DNA of 64,000 bases from Cordylochernes scorpioides (GCA_030710605.1 CP092869.1:12673425-12737424); one strand, 5' to 3'. Shown: positions 10,390 through 20,878, counted from the first letter of the stretch. The notes: a model not told the origin generated them from the letters alone. Numbers and translations are program-made.

Positions 10390-10735
10390 ACATAAAAAAA
10401 AAATAAAAAAATAAAAAAAATAAATAAAATAAAATAAAAAAAAATAAAAAAAATAAATAAAAAAAAATAAAAAAATAAAAAAAAATAAAAAAAAAAATAA
10501 ATAAAAAAAAATAAAAAAAAACTAAAAAATTTAAAAAAATAAAAAAAAAATAAATAAAAAAAAATAAAAAATAAAAAAAATAAAAAAAAAATAAAAAAAA
10601 AAATAAAAAGAAAATTAAAAAATAAATAAAAAAATAAAAAAAAATAAAATAAAAAAAAATAAAAATAAATAAATAAATAAAAAAAAATAATAATAAAAAA
10701 CAATAAATAAATAAAAAAAAAAATAAAAAGAATAT
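10390..10735. repeat. A-rich low-complexity tract
   Basis: About 345 bp of A runs broken by single T, (AAAAAT)n-like. The long Phe/Leu/Ile/Tyr-only frame read on the minus strand is an artefact of this composition. Confidence 0.95.
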
Positions 10736-10962
10736 TACGCCTCTAAAATAGTTTTATAATTTGATAACAGATGGCGCTCTAGTACATCGTATCTACAGCC
10801 AATGAGCGCGCATTCTATCCGTGAGCTTCAGACAAACAGACAAAGCTTCAGACAAACAGACAAACAGACAGAATAAGGCAAATATATAAGTAGATTATGC
10901 GGCGTTGTTTACATACTGTGTTGCCAGATCTTTTGTAGCACAGATTATAACTATATACAACA

Positions 10963-12895
10963 ATATCTTTAGATGAGCTACAGTTGGCTTTCTATTTGAA
11001 AATCTCTCTTCAGGAGTTATCCATCCCAATTTTTTACAAGGTGTTCTATTTTTCAAATAAGCAAAGGTTGACATTGTTTCTGCCCAATATCTCAATGGAA
11101 GTTGTGAGTCTATCAGCAAAGCTCTTGTTCCTTCAATCAGTGTTCTGTTATACCTTTCTGAGATACCATTTTGTTGGGGTGTGTAAACATTTGTCAGTTG
11201 GTGCTTTATGCCTTTACCTTTTAAATATTGAGTCATTTGATTATTTGTGAATTCTTTTCCATTATCTGATCTTAATTGTTTGACTTTGATTTCTTTTTCC
11301 TTTTCAATTTCTTCAATGAAGGATCTGATGATGTCAAAAGTTTCTAATTTGGATGAGAGAAATTCTACAAATATTTTTCTAGAAAAGTCATCAACAAGTG
11401 TTAATACATATTTAGCACCTCCAATTGATTCCTCTTGAATAGGTCCAATCAAATCAATATGTATTAAGTCCAATGGTCTAGTAGATTGAGGATATAGAAC
11501 TGGTTTGAAGGGTGTTCTAGGATGTTTGGCCTGAATACAAACTTGACAAGTGTCCATATTCTGGGATTGGGTATTGAAATTGTGAGCTGAATTATTCTTC
11601 AACATTTGCTTCATGTATTCTTCATTTAGGTGTCCCAATCTTTTGTGCCAATCATTCCAGGTATGAAGAGTAGCCTTTAAAGCCTGTGATGGAATTTCTT
11701 CTGGTGCTGATGTTTTGATTATGTAGAAATCATTTATTCTTTGGGCAATCAAAATATCCTCTCCATCTTCCTCCATTATATGTCCTCCATCCTTATCAAA
11801 AAGTACTTTTTTATTGTCATCTACCAGTTTGTTAACAGACATTAAGTTACCTGACAATTTTTCAACATATAGGACATCATTAAGCCTAATCAACTTATTC
11901 TGTCCTTCAATTTCAATTGCTCCTTCTGCATTGGATATTATTTCAGAGTCATCTGCAAGTTTTATTGTTTTGTGAACCTCTCTTTCTTCCTTTAATAGAT
12001 CTCTATTTGATGTCATGTGACAGCTAGCCCCACTATCAACCACCCATTCTTCAGGTTGTTGAGTAGTTTCATTTTCTTTGATGTTGGACACATGTTCCTC
12101 AGGTTGCAAATTTACAAATTTTGCCTTATTTTGATGTTCAGGTTTATTCTTTGAGGTTTGTTTATTTTCACTCGCTCTTTTATTTTTAGGATTATGCCAA
12201 CATTCTATAGCCTTGTGGCCAGGCTTAGCACATATGAAACAAATAGGCTTATTACTATTTCTATTTTTGTGGAAATGCTTATTGTTTGAGAAAGATTCTT
12301 TATGCATTGTATTGAATGCTTTGGAATTTCCTTCCTTTTCTTCATGAGTGAATCTTTCATGGTATAGTTTTAAGCAATTTTTAAGATCAGAAATGCTTAC
12401 CTTCATTTGGGAATTCAGTTGAAGTGCAACAAGGTTATACTTTTGGGGTAGTCCTCTGATCACTGAAGTGGTGAATTCTTGATCTTCTATCTCTGCACCA
12501 AGGTTTCTTGCTTGTTCCAATAGCTTCTCTGATCTGTATAGATATTCTTCCCAATTTTCTTCTTTCTTCATTGTCAATCTTGAAACGTCGTTTCGGGCCT
12601 CAATGATCCTTTTCTTTTTATCTCCTTCATATCTTTCATGCAGCGCTATCCAAATATCTTTGCTTGTTTTGCAATTTAATATTAAGGCGACTAAGGAGTC
12701 AGTCATTGCACATGTGATGATTCCTTTAGCTTGAGCATCTTTCTTCTTCCATTCTTTGAATTTAACTTCATCTTCTGGTGGATCTCTTTCCAAAAGGTCG
12801 TCCAATTCTTTGCCTTCTAAAATTGAAACGATCCTAAATTTCCAAGAAGCGAAGTTTTTCCCGTCAAATTTGGGAACTTGTACACTATTCTCCAT
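10963..12895 (-). CDS. copia polyprotein, N-terminal part: gag, protease, integrase
   Basis: Starts MENSVQVPKFDGKNFASWKF, the normal beginning of a copia gag (DUF4219/UBN2 type). A CCHC knuckle (CFICAKPGHKAIEC) lies near residue 220 and the aspartic protease site WVVDSGASCHMTS near 285. The GAG-pre-integrase motif is WHKRLGHLNEEY...CQVCIQAK. The integrase catalytic residues lie in IHIDLIGP, LRSDNGKEF and TPQQNGISERYNR, giving D, D, E. Copia frame ends at HLKI, where the gypsy LTR begins; about 20 further codons before the stop are gypsy sequence. The remainder of the polyprotein is at 3680-5702. No inactivating change other than the insertion was seen. Confidence 0.94.
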
Positions 12896-13001
12896 TTTCT
12901 GAAGATGTGTATATCTTACCTTTTCGGTAAATTTGTTTTATTTTCAAGAATGTTGACGCTCGAGTTAAGCCTTTTTTATTTGCGCGGTGGAAGAAGTGCT
13001 C

Positions 13002-13012
13002 GGCCCATAACC
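13002..13012 (-). other. copia primer-binding site (half-tRNA-iMet type)
   Basis: GGTTATGGGCC on the minus strand, two bases inside the 5' LTR. It is complementary to GGCCCATAACC of the initiator tRNA-Met anticodon arm, the same primer region known for Drosophila copia. Confidence 0.8.
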
Positions 13013-13014
13013 AT

Positions 13015-13227
13015 TGAAGGAAGTTTTAATTAATGAAGGAGTTTTTAGATTAATGATTTTATTTAATCATTACAAACATTACAATTAAAACATAATAGGA
13101 AGAAAAATATATATGTGGGAAATACAGCAATCCAATTAAAATGTGCTATTGAACAATCAACAAACAACAGAGTAGTCCAATATCAATAAAATATAATCAA
13201 TGATAATAAGCTTGGTAATTAAGTCCA
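13015..13227 (-). repeat. copia 5' LTR
   Basis: 213 bp, identical by eye to 3257-3469, with TG...CA ends on the minus strand. Confidence 0.92.
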
Positions 13228-13249
13228 ATAAAGTATAGAACTTTAACAC

Positions 13250-13435
13250 ATCATACGAAGGAAAACTATAAGAATACTTATATTTTCGAAACTATTATAG
13301 ACACGTATGGTTCTTTTTAAAAAAATCCATTGCAGTAAGGGCAGTAGATATTGTTTTATTTTTAAAAGAATCATACACGTCTATAATAGTTTCGAATTTT
13401 CATAATAGATGGCGCGCGCTAAGGCATAATTCTTA
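13250..13435. repeat. Foldback element, 'GATGGCGCGC' family
   Basis: Inverted halves meet near 13340: 'CGAAACTATTATAGACACGTA' type sequence on the left reappears reversed as 'TACACGTCTATAATAGTTTCG'. The family ends in 'ATAGATGGCGCGCGCTAA'. Related palindromes are at 43078-43783, 57930-58540, 59935-60135 and 61640-61835. Confidence 0.75.
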
Positions 13436-13639
13436 TACTTTTAAAATATGCCAACGTAAATAAACTAGCTACCTTCACGCCGCTAAAATCTTCCATTACA
13501 TACTCAGGAGATCAAGGACCATATCCCTATTGTAATATATAATATGTATATATGGTTTTGACCAAGGACTTGGTTGTTGTTGTGTGATGTAATCAATATA
13601 TAGCGTGAGATGTTTTTAGTTCTTGCCTTCGAACAAGTA

Positions 13640-13972
13640 TAGGAGCTCCATTCAACCTATCAAACAAGATAGTGAAGGAGGACTTGAACCAACCCGATCT
13701 AGAAGATATGTACCAAACTTCCGTTAAGAAATTATACCTTCAAATGCAAAATTCAAATAATCCAATCATACAAGATATTCTACAAAATAAAGGAGATATC
13801 AATCCCCGATTCCGACGACCCGGCCCTGACGCTTAGTCAAGAGCTCATCGCCCAACAGCTGCCCTTCTGCAAGGTCCGGGGGGACCACCTCTACTCCACC
13901 AACTCGCCATGTGTAAATAGCCAGGACATGGTGACTCGCGAGCTGTGCTCGAATGTAACATCTGTCAATTGA
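13640..13972 (+). other. Unrecognised coding-like stretch
   Basis: Two overlapping frames look protein-like. One reads KIVKEDLNQPDLEDMYQTSV and ends PRFRRPGPDA (stop near 13836). The other runs ISIPDSDDPALTLSQELIAQ to TRELCSNVTSVN (stop near 13972). The second frame is markedly GC-rich in third positions (GAC GAC CCG GCC CTG ACG), unlike the neighbours. It could be a captured exon or an eroded retroelement. I do not recognise the protein. Confidence 0.3.
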
Positions 13973-14625
13973 GACGAGAGAGAAATATAAATAAATAAAT
14001 AAATAAATAATTAGTTCTTATGATAATTCTGTAATAATAATATACAAATATATAACATACAATCTCTTTTAATAGAAACTACACTACCTAAGTTTATTGA
14101 ATATTAGGTAGAAGTGTACATAACACCTATAATATAAATAAATTATAAGTTTAATAAATTATACTGAAATTCTGCAGGTCCTTCTGTCTCTAAATTAATT
14201 CTCAATCATTGTGCCTCTGATGTTTGCTGCAATCTTGTACAGTTTTTTACTTTTCATTTTCTTTAATTAAATATGAGATAACATCTATTGCACTTTCATT
14301 TTCTCTCGACATAATCTTTTATGAGACAAATAACTTTTTACACATCTTTTGTTCGCTTCTCTCTCCATATTCCTCCATTAACATCTTTGCATATTTCATC
14401 TCACTATTATATTTTGGATTTTCTCTCAAATATAAGGTTGTTCCCAAAGGTTTATGTTTTTCTTAAAACGTTGTTTTTCTTATTACTTGGTGAATAATAT
14501 TATTACGGCGAATACATAATAATACAATTACTTTATATATAATACAAAGACATTATACATAACGGCGAATAATATTGGTATTTCAATTTTTTGCAAGTGT
14601 TTACGAACTTTTGGGACAACCTTGT

Positions 14626-15211
14626 AGAAGTAACATAAAGGTAACCCAGGCTCCAGGAGTGTATCCTTAGATCGCCAACTACCCGGGCTGTCCTGTAGTT
14701 TAGGGTTCTGTCTTGGTAGCCTTAGTAGTAACATAAAGGTAACCCAGGCTCCTAGAGTGTATCCTTAGATCGCCAACTACCCCGGCTGTCCTGTAGTTTA
14801 GGGTTCTGTCTTGGTAGCCTTAGTAGTAACATAAAGGTAACCCAGGCTCCTAGAGTGTATCCTTAGATCGCCAACTACCCCGGCTGTCCTGTAGTTTAGG
14901 GTTCTGTCTTGGTAGCCTTAGTAGTAACATAAAGGTAACCCAGGCTCCTGGAGTGTATCCATAGATCGCCAACTACCCCGGCTGTCCTGTAGTTTAGGAG
15001 TCTGTCTTGGTAGCCTTAGTAGTAACATAAAGGTAACCCAGGCTCCTGGAGTGTATCCATAGATCGCCAACTACCCCGGCTGTCCTGTAGTTTAGGGTTC
15101 TGTCTTGGTAGCCTTAGTAGTAGCATAAAGGTAACCCAGGCTCCTGGAACGTATCCATAGATCGCCAACTACCCGGGCTGTCCTGTGGAGTCTGTCTTGG
15201 TAGCCTTAGTG
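14626..15211. repeat. 98-bp tandem repeat, six copies
   Basis: The word 'CATAAAGGTAACCCAGGCTC' recurs at 14634, 14732, 14830, 14928 and onward at the same spacing. Each unit also holds 'GATCGCCAACTACC' and 'GTAGTTTAGGGTTCTG'. The outer units are slightly divergent; the last is shortened. Confidence 0.95.
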
Positions 15212-15899
15212 AACCAGTTCACCAAGTAGCCGGTTTGTTTCTTGGTAGATTCAATAAGGCAGTGTTATTGAATGAGGGCAGTCCAAGAAATGTAGCCGTC
15301 TGGAATCGCTGTAGTTAAAATGTTATTTTCTCTTAATTTCTACTTATCCCAGATGTAGTCAAGCAGAAAATGATTAAATATAAACCACAGAATGTCACGG
15401 CAATTGATTTCATTTGGAAACAAAACTTGTAAATTATAGACCAATGGCCCATTCAGCGTATGGGTTTACAATCACAGCCTGGGATAATAACAAAATAAAT
15501 CACAGCCAGTCCTAAGTCTTGTTAAAGTTTTACCTTAACAAATGTAAAGAACTCTCAATCTAATATAAAATAATGTGGGAGAATAATTATCAAGACATTA
15601 TATTTCAAGAGGAGGAATGGCCGAATATCATTTGGAAGAAGAATAAAAGCTAACAGCGATGAGATTCTGTTGTATATATAAATTAATTGTTACCACAGAG
15701 TGTGTGTAAGCTCACAGGAAAATAGGCGCTAACCGAAAAGAAGAAAAAGTTCCTTTGTTTAATATTAGTTTCCCTTTTATATTTTGTTCTCTCTCTTGTA
15801 AATCAATAAATATAATGTTTAATTAATAATATTCTTGGAATCAGTTTCATTAAATATTCTGAGCAAAGTCAACAGATCCTTTATTAAAGAGGTATAATC
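15212..15899. other. Unassigned AT-rich DNA
   Basis: No gene, inverted repeat or family member was recognised here. Confidence 0.4.
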
Positions 15900-15992
15900 T
15901 TGGCAAGCTTTCGAACTATGATGTCCTTCAACAGGCTATTATACGATATAGACGCCTGTTGAAGATGATGTCAGAGTCCGAAAGCTATAAAG
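15900..15992. ncRNA. Inverted pair of family-4 hammerhead-like motifs
   Basis: The minus-strand motif at 15902-15935 has CTGTTGA, stem GGAC/GTTC, GAAA, then AGCTTG. The plus-strand motif at 15957-15990 has CTGTTGA and CCGAAAGCTAT. Stem III positions are self-complementary AGCU. CUGUUGA differs from the CUGANGA core, so activity is doubtful. The inverted arrangement resembles the paired motifs of families 2 and 3. Confidence 0.4.
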
Positions 15993-16003
15993 ATTATACC
16001 ACA

Positions 16004-16605
16004 TCTACTTATATATTTGCCTTATTCTGTCTGTTTGTCTGTTTGTCTGTTTGTCTGAAGCTCACGGATAGAATGCGCGCTCATTGGCTGCAAGGGAACA
16101 CGTGTCCTCCCTGCCCCCCTCTAGACAACCCTGTTATTCAAAAACCATACATCCAATCGCCATGAAATTCTGGGATATTATTAGGTATATCCCCGGAAAG
16201 GTTTTCGAAAAATAATTTCTTGAATATCTTGAATATCCTTAGAGTTATTTGCAGAATTGTAGATATAACTCGCAAGCAGCGCCGCCAGACGGTGATAGGC
16301 TTAAGCTTGCTGCTCCACCCCTGTTGACCTTGGGTCGTCGTGTGAGTCACAGCATGATGCAACAAAAAACACTCTCTCTGGGGATTGCGGCGTCAACAAC
16401 CTGTAAGTTTGTGCCTCTCTCATAAACCTGTCTATACAGACCACCCTGTCTATAGCGACCACTCTAGACAACCCTGTTATCAGCTGTGTGATACATCCAC
16501 CTGTCTATACAGACCACCCTGTTAATAGCGACCACCCAAGTCAACGCTTTTAGAATATATTCGCACTCGGGTAAACCCCGGGCGTTGCCCGGGCCATTCG
16601 TCTAG
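16004..16605 (+). mobile_element. Non-autonomous Helitron
   Basis: Starts TCTACTTATATATTTGCC after an A and ends CATTCGTCTAG before a T, with the hairpin CCCGGGCGTTGCCCGGG just before the end. The ends match 10058-10894. The interior has (CTGT/TTGT)n near the start and the tandem unit at 16420-16545, and no reading frame of note. Confidence 0.93.
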
Positions 16606-16615
16606 TAAATAAATA

Positions 16616-18125
16616 ATATCGTACCCAGAGCAGCAGCTTTACACACCCAAGATAGAGGACATTGCTGTGATAGAGATGTATGGAGACATCTGAGACTCTT
16701 CATTGGACACGACAACAACAACAGAAAATTGACATGGACCCAGAACAGCAGCTTTACACACCCAAGATAGTGGACATTGCGACTGTTGTGATAGAGATGT
16801 ATGGAGACATCTGAGGCTCTTCATTGGACACGACAACAACAGAAATTTGGCATGGACCCAGAGCAGCAGCTTTACACATCCAAGATAGAGGACATTGTGA
16901 CTGTTGTGATAAAGAGGTATGGAGACATCTGAGGCTCTTCATTGGACACAACAACAACAGAAAATTGACATGGATCCAGAATAGCAGCTTTACACACCCA
17001 AGATAGTGGACATTGTGACTGTTGTGATAGAGAGGTATGGAGACATCTGAGGCTCTTCATTGGACACAACAACAACAGAAAAATTGAAATGGACCCAGAG
17101 CTGCGGCTTTACACATCCAAGATAGAAGGCATTGCTGTGATAGAGATGTATGGAAACATCTGAGGCTCTTCATTGGACACGACAACAACAGAAAATTGGC
17201 ATGGACCCAGAGCAGCGGCTTCACACATCCAAGATAGAAGGCATTGCTGTGATAGAGATGTATGGAGACATCTGAGACTCTTCATTGGACACGACAACAA
17301 CAACAGAAAATTGACATGGACCCAGAACAGCAGCTTTACACACCCAAGATAGAGGACATTGCTGTGATAGAGATGTATGGAGACATCTGAGACTCTTCAT
17401 TGGACACGACAACAACAGAAAATTGACATGGACCCAGAGCAGCGGCTTCACACACCCAAGATAGTGGAAATTGTGACTGCTGTGATAGAGATGTATGGAG
17501 ACATCTGAGACTCTTCATTGGACACAACAACAACAGAAAATTGACATGGACCCAAAACAGCAGCTTTACACACCCAAGATAGTGGACATTGCGACTGCTG
17601 TGATAGAGATGTATGGAGACATCTGAGACTCTTCATTGGACACGACAACAACAACAGAAAATTGACATGGACCCAGAACAGCAGCTTTACACACCCAAGA
17701 TAGAGGACATTGCGACTGCTGTGATAGAGATGCATGGAGACATCTGAGGCTCTTCATTGGACACAACAACAACAGAAAATTGACATGGACCCAGAACAGC
17801 AGCTTTACACACCCAAGATAGAGGACATTGCGACTGCTGTGATAGAGATGCATGGAGACATCTGAGGCTCTTCATTGGACACAACAACAACAGAAAATTG
17901 ACATGGACCCGGAACAGCAGCTTGACACACCCAAGATAGTGGACATTGTGACTGTTGTGATAGAGGTATGGAGACATCTGAGGCTCTTCATTGGACACAA
18001 CAACAACAGAAAATTGACATGGACCCAGAACAGCAGCTTTACACACCCAAGATAGAGAACATTGCGACTGCTGTGATAGAGATGTATGGAGACATCTGAG
18101 GCTCTTCATTGGACACAACAACAGT
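16616..18125. repeat. 117-bp tandem array (TR-117), about 13 copies
   Basis: The unit runs 'CAGCAGCTTTACACACCC', 'AAGATAGAGGACATTG', 'GTGATAGAGATGTATGGAG', 'ACATCTGAGGCTCTTCATTG', 'GACACAACAACAACAG'. Copies start near 16636, 16751, 16869, 16987, 17106, 17220, 17331, 17447, 17568, 17688, 17806, 17922 and 18038. Spacing varies by a few bases because of 'CAA' and 'GACT' indels. The array begins 11 bp after the Helitron end. Many overlapping frames in it encode the same peptide by repetition and are not genes. Confidence 0.96.
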
Positions 18126-18189
18126 AACAAAGAATAAAGTCGCCGTTAGCTTTTATTCCTTTTACGACATTATGTCTCATTCAAGTAGT

Positions 18190-18895
18190 GCCCACTCTAC
18201 TGAAACTGCCCCTCATCGGCGCTAGCAGGTTCCTGGCGACACCGTAGCTCCCTCAAGGTGAGAAGTCCGATGGGCTTTGCTCCCCTGCTCAATACCGGGA
18301 CGACAAGGAGTGTCCACGAGGACCCAGGAGAGGACATTGGAGGAAGCCGTGGTTCTGAGCAGGACGGCCACGCCGTCCTTTTGCATATGCACACGCACTG
18401 CGCGTTGCATGTTGGAGCATCTCAGTCTGGCCGTAGTTCCGATCTCACGATATCTGCATTGCTGGGCGTCTTTGGTCGACGTGCCCTCTACCAGAATGCA
18501 TTTCTCATCTCTCCGTCGCTACTCTTTCGGGGGCCATGTGGCGGACATCGCTTTGCGGCTGGCCCTCCCTCATTCAAGGTATCCAGTATCGAGTCAGCCT
18601 GTCTGCGTCGACTGTGGCTCCAGACACCTGGCCCGCCGCTACTGGTCCTGCAGCGCCGTTCGCACTCTCATTTGAAATGTGTTCTCCATTATCGGGCGGC
18701 CGCCGGACCTGCAGTCCTGGATCTTCGCGGTTAGCCTTGAGGGCCACGCCTTCATCACCTCCTCAGCGGCGAAGCACGCGATCTACAGTTTTCTTCGTAT
18801 ACAGAAAAATGTGTGGTGTCGCAGAAGACTTGCGATTTTCCATCAAACTTTGCAGCGGTGGCAGAGGCGCCATGTGTATATTGACTGTATATAGA
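18190..18895 (+). pseudogene. LINE fragment: RT zinc-binding region
   Basis: GC-rich compared with its surroundings. The frame around 18595-18675 reads CVDCGSRHLARRYWSC, continuing after a frameshift as IIGRPPDLQSWIF, EGHAFITSSAAKHAIYSFL. This is the CxxCG...HRYW.C and following helix pattern found behind the RT of some arthropod non-LTR elements; 1588-1860 is a related piece. At least one frameshift breaks it. MITE-2 starts at 18896. Confidence 0.6.
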
Positions 18896-19078
18896 TACAG
18901 TAGAACCTCCCTGTAAAGGACAACACCTAATTGCAGAGCCAAAGTGTTCTTTAGTGAGAGGTGTCCTCTAACCAGAGAGTTGCTAAATGGTAAAAATGGT
19001 AATTTTACAAAAATGAAAACTGTCCTTTGTTGAGAGGTGTCCGCTAGCACGATGTCTTCTCATGGAGGTTCTACTGTA
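18896..19078. mobile_element. MITE-2 copy
   Basis: 183 bp, from 'TACAGTAGAACCTCCCTG' to 'GGAGGTTCTACTGTA'. Internal inverted blocks are 'AGTGAGAGGTGTCCTC' and 'GAGAGTTGCTAAATGG'. TA duplication and CAGTAGAACC ends are those of pogo/Tigger-type MITEs. Confidence 0.85.
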
Positions 19079-19189
19079 TTTTCTTTTTTTTTTTGTAATA
19101 TAATAATCATTATTAATTTCCTGATCTGTGTCGATTTTGCCCAAATCCTTGTATTCGTAAGATGTTAATAAAAGTATTTTAATTTTCAC

Positions 19190-19350
19190 TTATCGCTCTC
19201 CTTGATTATCTTGGTCTTGAGATGGATGACACCAGCCATCACATCGACCTGCCCACTCTGTGGGAATGAACTCTGACGGTCCATCGGTGGCGGAGTCTTT
19301 CCGCGGTGGACGTCACCAATAAAGACCTTGTATATATTTTACATATATGT
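19190..19350 (+). pseudogene. LINE 3' end fragment
   Basis: A short frame reads TCPLCGNEL, a Cys motif found near the C terminus of many non-LTR elements, followed by stops and 'CACCAATAAAGACC', a likely polyadenylation signal. It may continue the LINE at 18190-18895. Confidence 0.35.
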
Positions 19351-19353
19351 AAA

Positions 19354-19534
19354 TACAGTTAAACCTATCTATAGCGCCCCCTCTTGGGACTCACCAAAAT
19401 AGGGTAATATAGAGAGGGGGTGCTATAGACAGGTCACTTTTAATGTAAATCGCATCGTACTACGTATTTAAAATCGGGCGCTATAGAGAGGGAGGCGCTA
19501 TTTGGAGGTGGCGCTATAGACAGGTTTAACTGTA
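19354..19534. mobile_element. MITE-1 copy
   Basis: 181 bp, 'TACAGTTAAACCTATCTATAG' type start and 'GACAGGTTTAACTGTA' end, both TIRs intact. Confidence 0.88.
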
Positions 19535-19746
19535 TATATATCGTCCCTACAACTGCAAACTATCGAATGTGAAAAATTCAATTTTGAAGGAGAGAGAAAT
19601 GAAGAGACCATGTGGCCTACCCTCAGTAGAGGAAGGCATTGAAGGAGGGAGAAATAAAGAGACCATGTCATGGTCTCTTCATTTCTCTCTCCTTCAAAAT
19701 TGAATTTTTCACATTCGATAGTTTGCAGTTGTAGGGACGATATATA
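19535..19746. repeat. Palindrome
   Basis: Arms 19537-19605 and 19668-19745 are reverse complements over about 70 bp, from 'TCGTCCCTACAACTGC' to 'GCAGTTGTAGGGACGA'. A spacer of about 60 bp contains a second partial copy of 'GAGAGAAATGAAGAGACC'. It lies directly against the MITE-1 end. Confidence 0.85.
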
Positions 19747-19764
19747 TATCAATTATTTTATATA

Positions 19765-19926
19765 TTAGAACCTCCCTTCAGCAGACACCTCTCCACAAAG
19801 GACAGTTTTAATTTGCAAAATGGCCATTTTCACAATTTAGCAACTCTCCGGTAAGAGGACACCTCTCCCTAAAAGACACTTTGGCTCTGCAATTAGGTAT
19901 TGTCCTTCACAGGGAGGTTCTACTGT
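19765..19926. mobile_element. MITE-2 copy, inverted orientation
   Basis: From 'TAGAACCTCCCTTCAG' to 'GGGAGGTTCTACTGTA'. The first few bases of the left TIR are missing. Confidence 0.82.
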
Positions 19927-19946
19927 ATATTTATATTTTATCCCTA

Positions 19947-20128
19947 TACAGTTAAACCTGTCTATAGCGGCCACTCTAAATAGCGCCTACCTCTCTTTAG
20001 CGCCCGATTTTAAACATTAAAATGTAAGCATTTTACATTAAAAGTGACCTGTCTATAGCACCCCCTCTCTATAGCACCCTATTTTGGTGAGTCCCAAGAG
20101 GGGCCGCTATAGACAGGTTTAAATTTAT
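19947..20128. mobile_element. MITE-1 copy
   Basis: Left end 'TACAGTTAAACCTGTCTATAG', right end 'GACAGGTTTAAATTTA' slightly eroded. Confidence 0.86.
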
Positions 20129-20129
20129 A

Positions 20130-20560
20130 TCCATTATTATTCATCCTTATGTATTCATATTTATTTTCATTATTGTATTTAACCTTATATAAGCGATATA
20201 ATAAAATTAGTTTCAATCTCTCCTTGAAGATGCTTTCAAAGGCAAAAGCCATTATAACCCCTTCCATCTCATTGCACATCAGTTTGGACAGTGAAATCTA
20301 AGCAAGGGAAGTTTTGCTCTTCTAAAGGCAATGTCTCTCTTCTTCATTTAACTTGGCCTGAATATTTTGTTTCTACTTCTTTGTCAAAATTCAACAGAAG
20401 CCAAAGCCGACCCATAAAAAATATTCAATCATTCAGGAGTGACCACAACTTCATATTTCAAATCTCCCTTGACAGCTATCTGCACTATCCTGCAATCATT
20501 GTAAATGGCAGAAATGAAAGAGTTCTCCCTCCCCATTGAATATAGGGGGGAAAAAAACAT
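20130..20560. other. Unassigned unique-looking DNA
   Basis: No repeat family or protein was recognised. Short open frames on both strands lack motifs. Confidence 0.3.
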
Positions 20561-20564
20561 TTTT

Positions 20565-20700
20565 AACTTAATTTTATTGACGTTATGTGGCGCTGAGTTT
20601 GTTGTTGACAAAAATATGTTGTAATACCATGAAAAAGGTTGGCGTTCAGCCAACTGAAATATTGGTAAATAAAGTATATTTTGATCCAATATATGTCTTT
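20565..20700 (+). ncRNA. Family-3 hammerhead-like repeat, single arm
   Basis: Contains ACC, a core-like 'ATGAAAA', stem TTGGC-GTTCA-GCCAA, 'CTGAAATATTGGT' (20624-20667), then the family's shared 3' flank 'AATATATGTCTTTTTAATTAA'. Stem I ACC/GGT is present. The core is degenerate. Confidence 0.5.
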
Positions 20701-20878
20701 TTAATTAAAGTTTTATAATGTGTTAGGTATGCGGATACAGTGATGTCAATGGTAAAAAAACTAGCAGATTGGAATGAAAAGAATGTTGCTGTTACTTCCT
20801 TAGAAGTTTTCTACACGATAATGCCTGGAATTACTTGTAAAACTTAGTGTATGGCTGCTATAGCGGTCTGGAAGGATG

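Larger units (their letters stand above)
10058..10894 (-). mobile_element. Non-autonomous Helitron in the gypsy LTR
   Basis: On the minus strand the element starts TCTACTTATATATTTGCC and ends GGGCCATTCGTCTAG. A GC hairpin (CCCGGGCGTTGCCCGGG) lies about 11 nt before the terminal CTAG. Insertion is exactly between A and T with no target duplication, proven by the intact LTR copy. These are the defining marks of Helitrons. The interior is non-coding: a tandem repeat (10130-10375), an A-rich run (10390-10735), and a piece of the 'GATGGCGCTCTAG' foldback family (10737-10790). It is related to 16004-16605. Confidence 0.95.
5703..10962 (-). mobile_element. Ty3/gypsy LTR retrotransposon inserted in copia
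   Basis: LTRs at 5703-5888 (186 bp) and 9940-10962 (the same 186 bp plus an 837-bp Helitron). Apart from the Helitron the LTRs look identical by eye. The target-site duplication 'ATATC' is at 5698-5702 and 10963-10967, exactly between codons of the copia frame (HLK then IFGC). On the minus strand the 5' LTR is followed at once by TGGTGGCAGCGCCGGG, a TGG-initial primer-binding site. The purine tract AAAAGGGGAACA precedes the 3' LTR. Domain order gag, protease, RT, RNase H, integrase is that of Ty3/gypsy. No env frame was seen. Confidence 0.95.
9940..10962 (-). repeat. gypsy 5' LTR, split by a Helitron
   Basis: 9940-10057 and 10895-10962 together reproduce the 186-bp LTR at 5703-5888. The interruption lies between A and T of the LTR. 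Confidence 0.93.
3257..13227 (-). mobile_element. Ty1/copia LTR retrotransposon, interrupted by a gypsy element
   Basis: Two 213-bp LTRs (3257-3469 and 13015-13227) look identical by eye and have TG...CA ends on the minus strand. Next to the 5' LTR (minus-strand sense), 13002-13012 reads GGTTATGGGCC on the minus strand. That is complementary to the anticodon arm of initiator tRNA-Met, the half-tRNA primer known for Drosophila copia. A purine tract (AAAGGGGGC, minus strand) precedes the 3' LTR. Coding order gag, protease, integrase, RT, RNase H is that of copia. Without the gypsy insertion (5703-10962) the frame would be open for roughly 1,300 codons. The bases flanking the element ('AGGTT' and 'ATAAA') do not match, so no target-site duplication is seen. 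Confidence 0.95.

Noticed and set aside
10371..10703. Long Phe-rich frame resembling a membrane protein
   Set aside because: It is only the translation of an A-rich low-complexity tract inside a Helitron.
16639..18130. A family of overlapping minus-strand frames coding for near-identical Ser/Cys-rich peptides
   Set aside because: They repeat because the DNA is a tandem array of about 117 bp, a multiple of three. No start context, no independent domain, and the frames break at every unit with an indel.
18258..18734. Host exon in the GC-rich block
   Set aside because: The Cys motif and following RPPDLQSWIF segment fit a LINE RT zinc-binding region, with a related copy at 1588-1860 and frameshifts.
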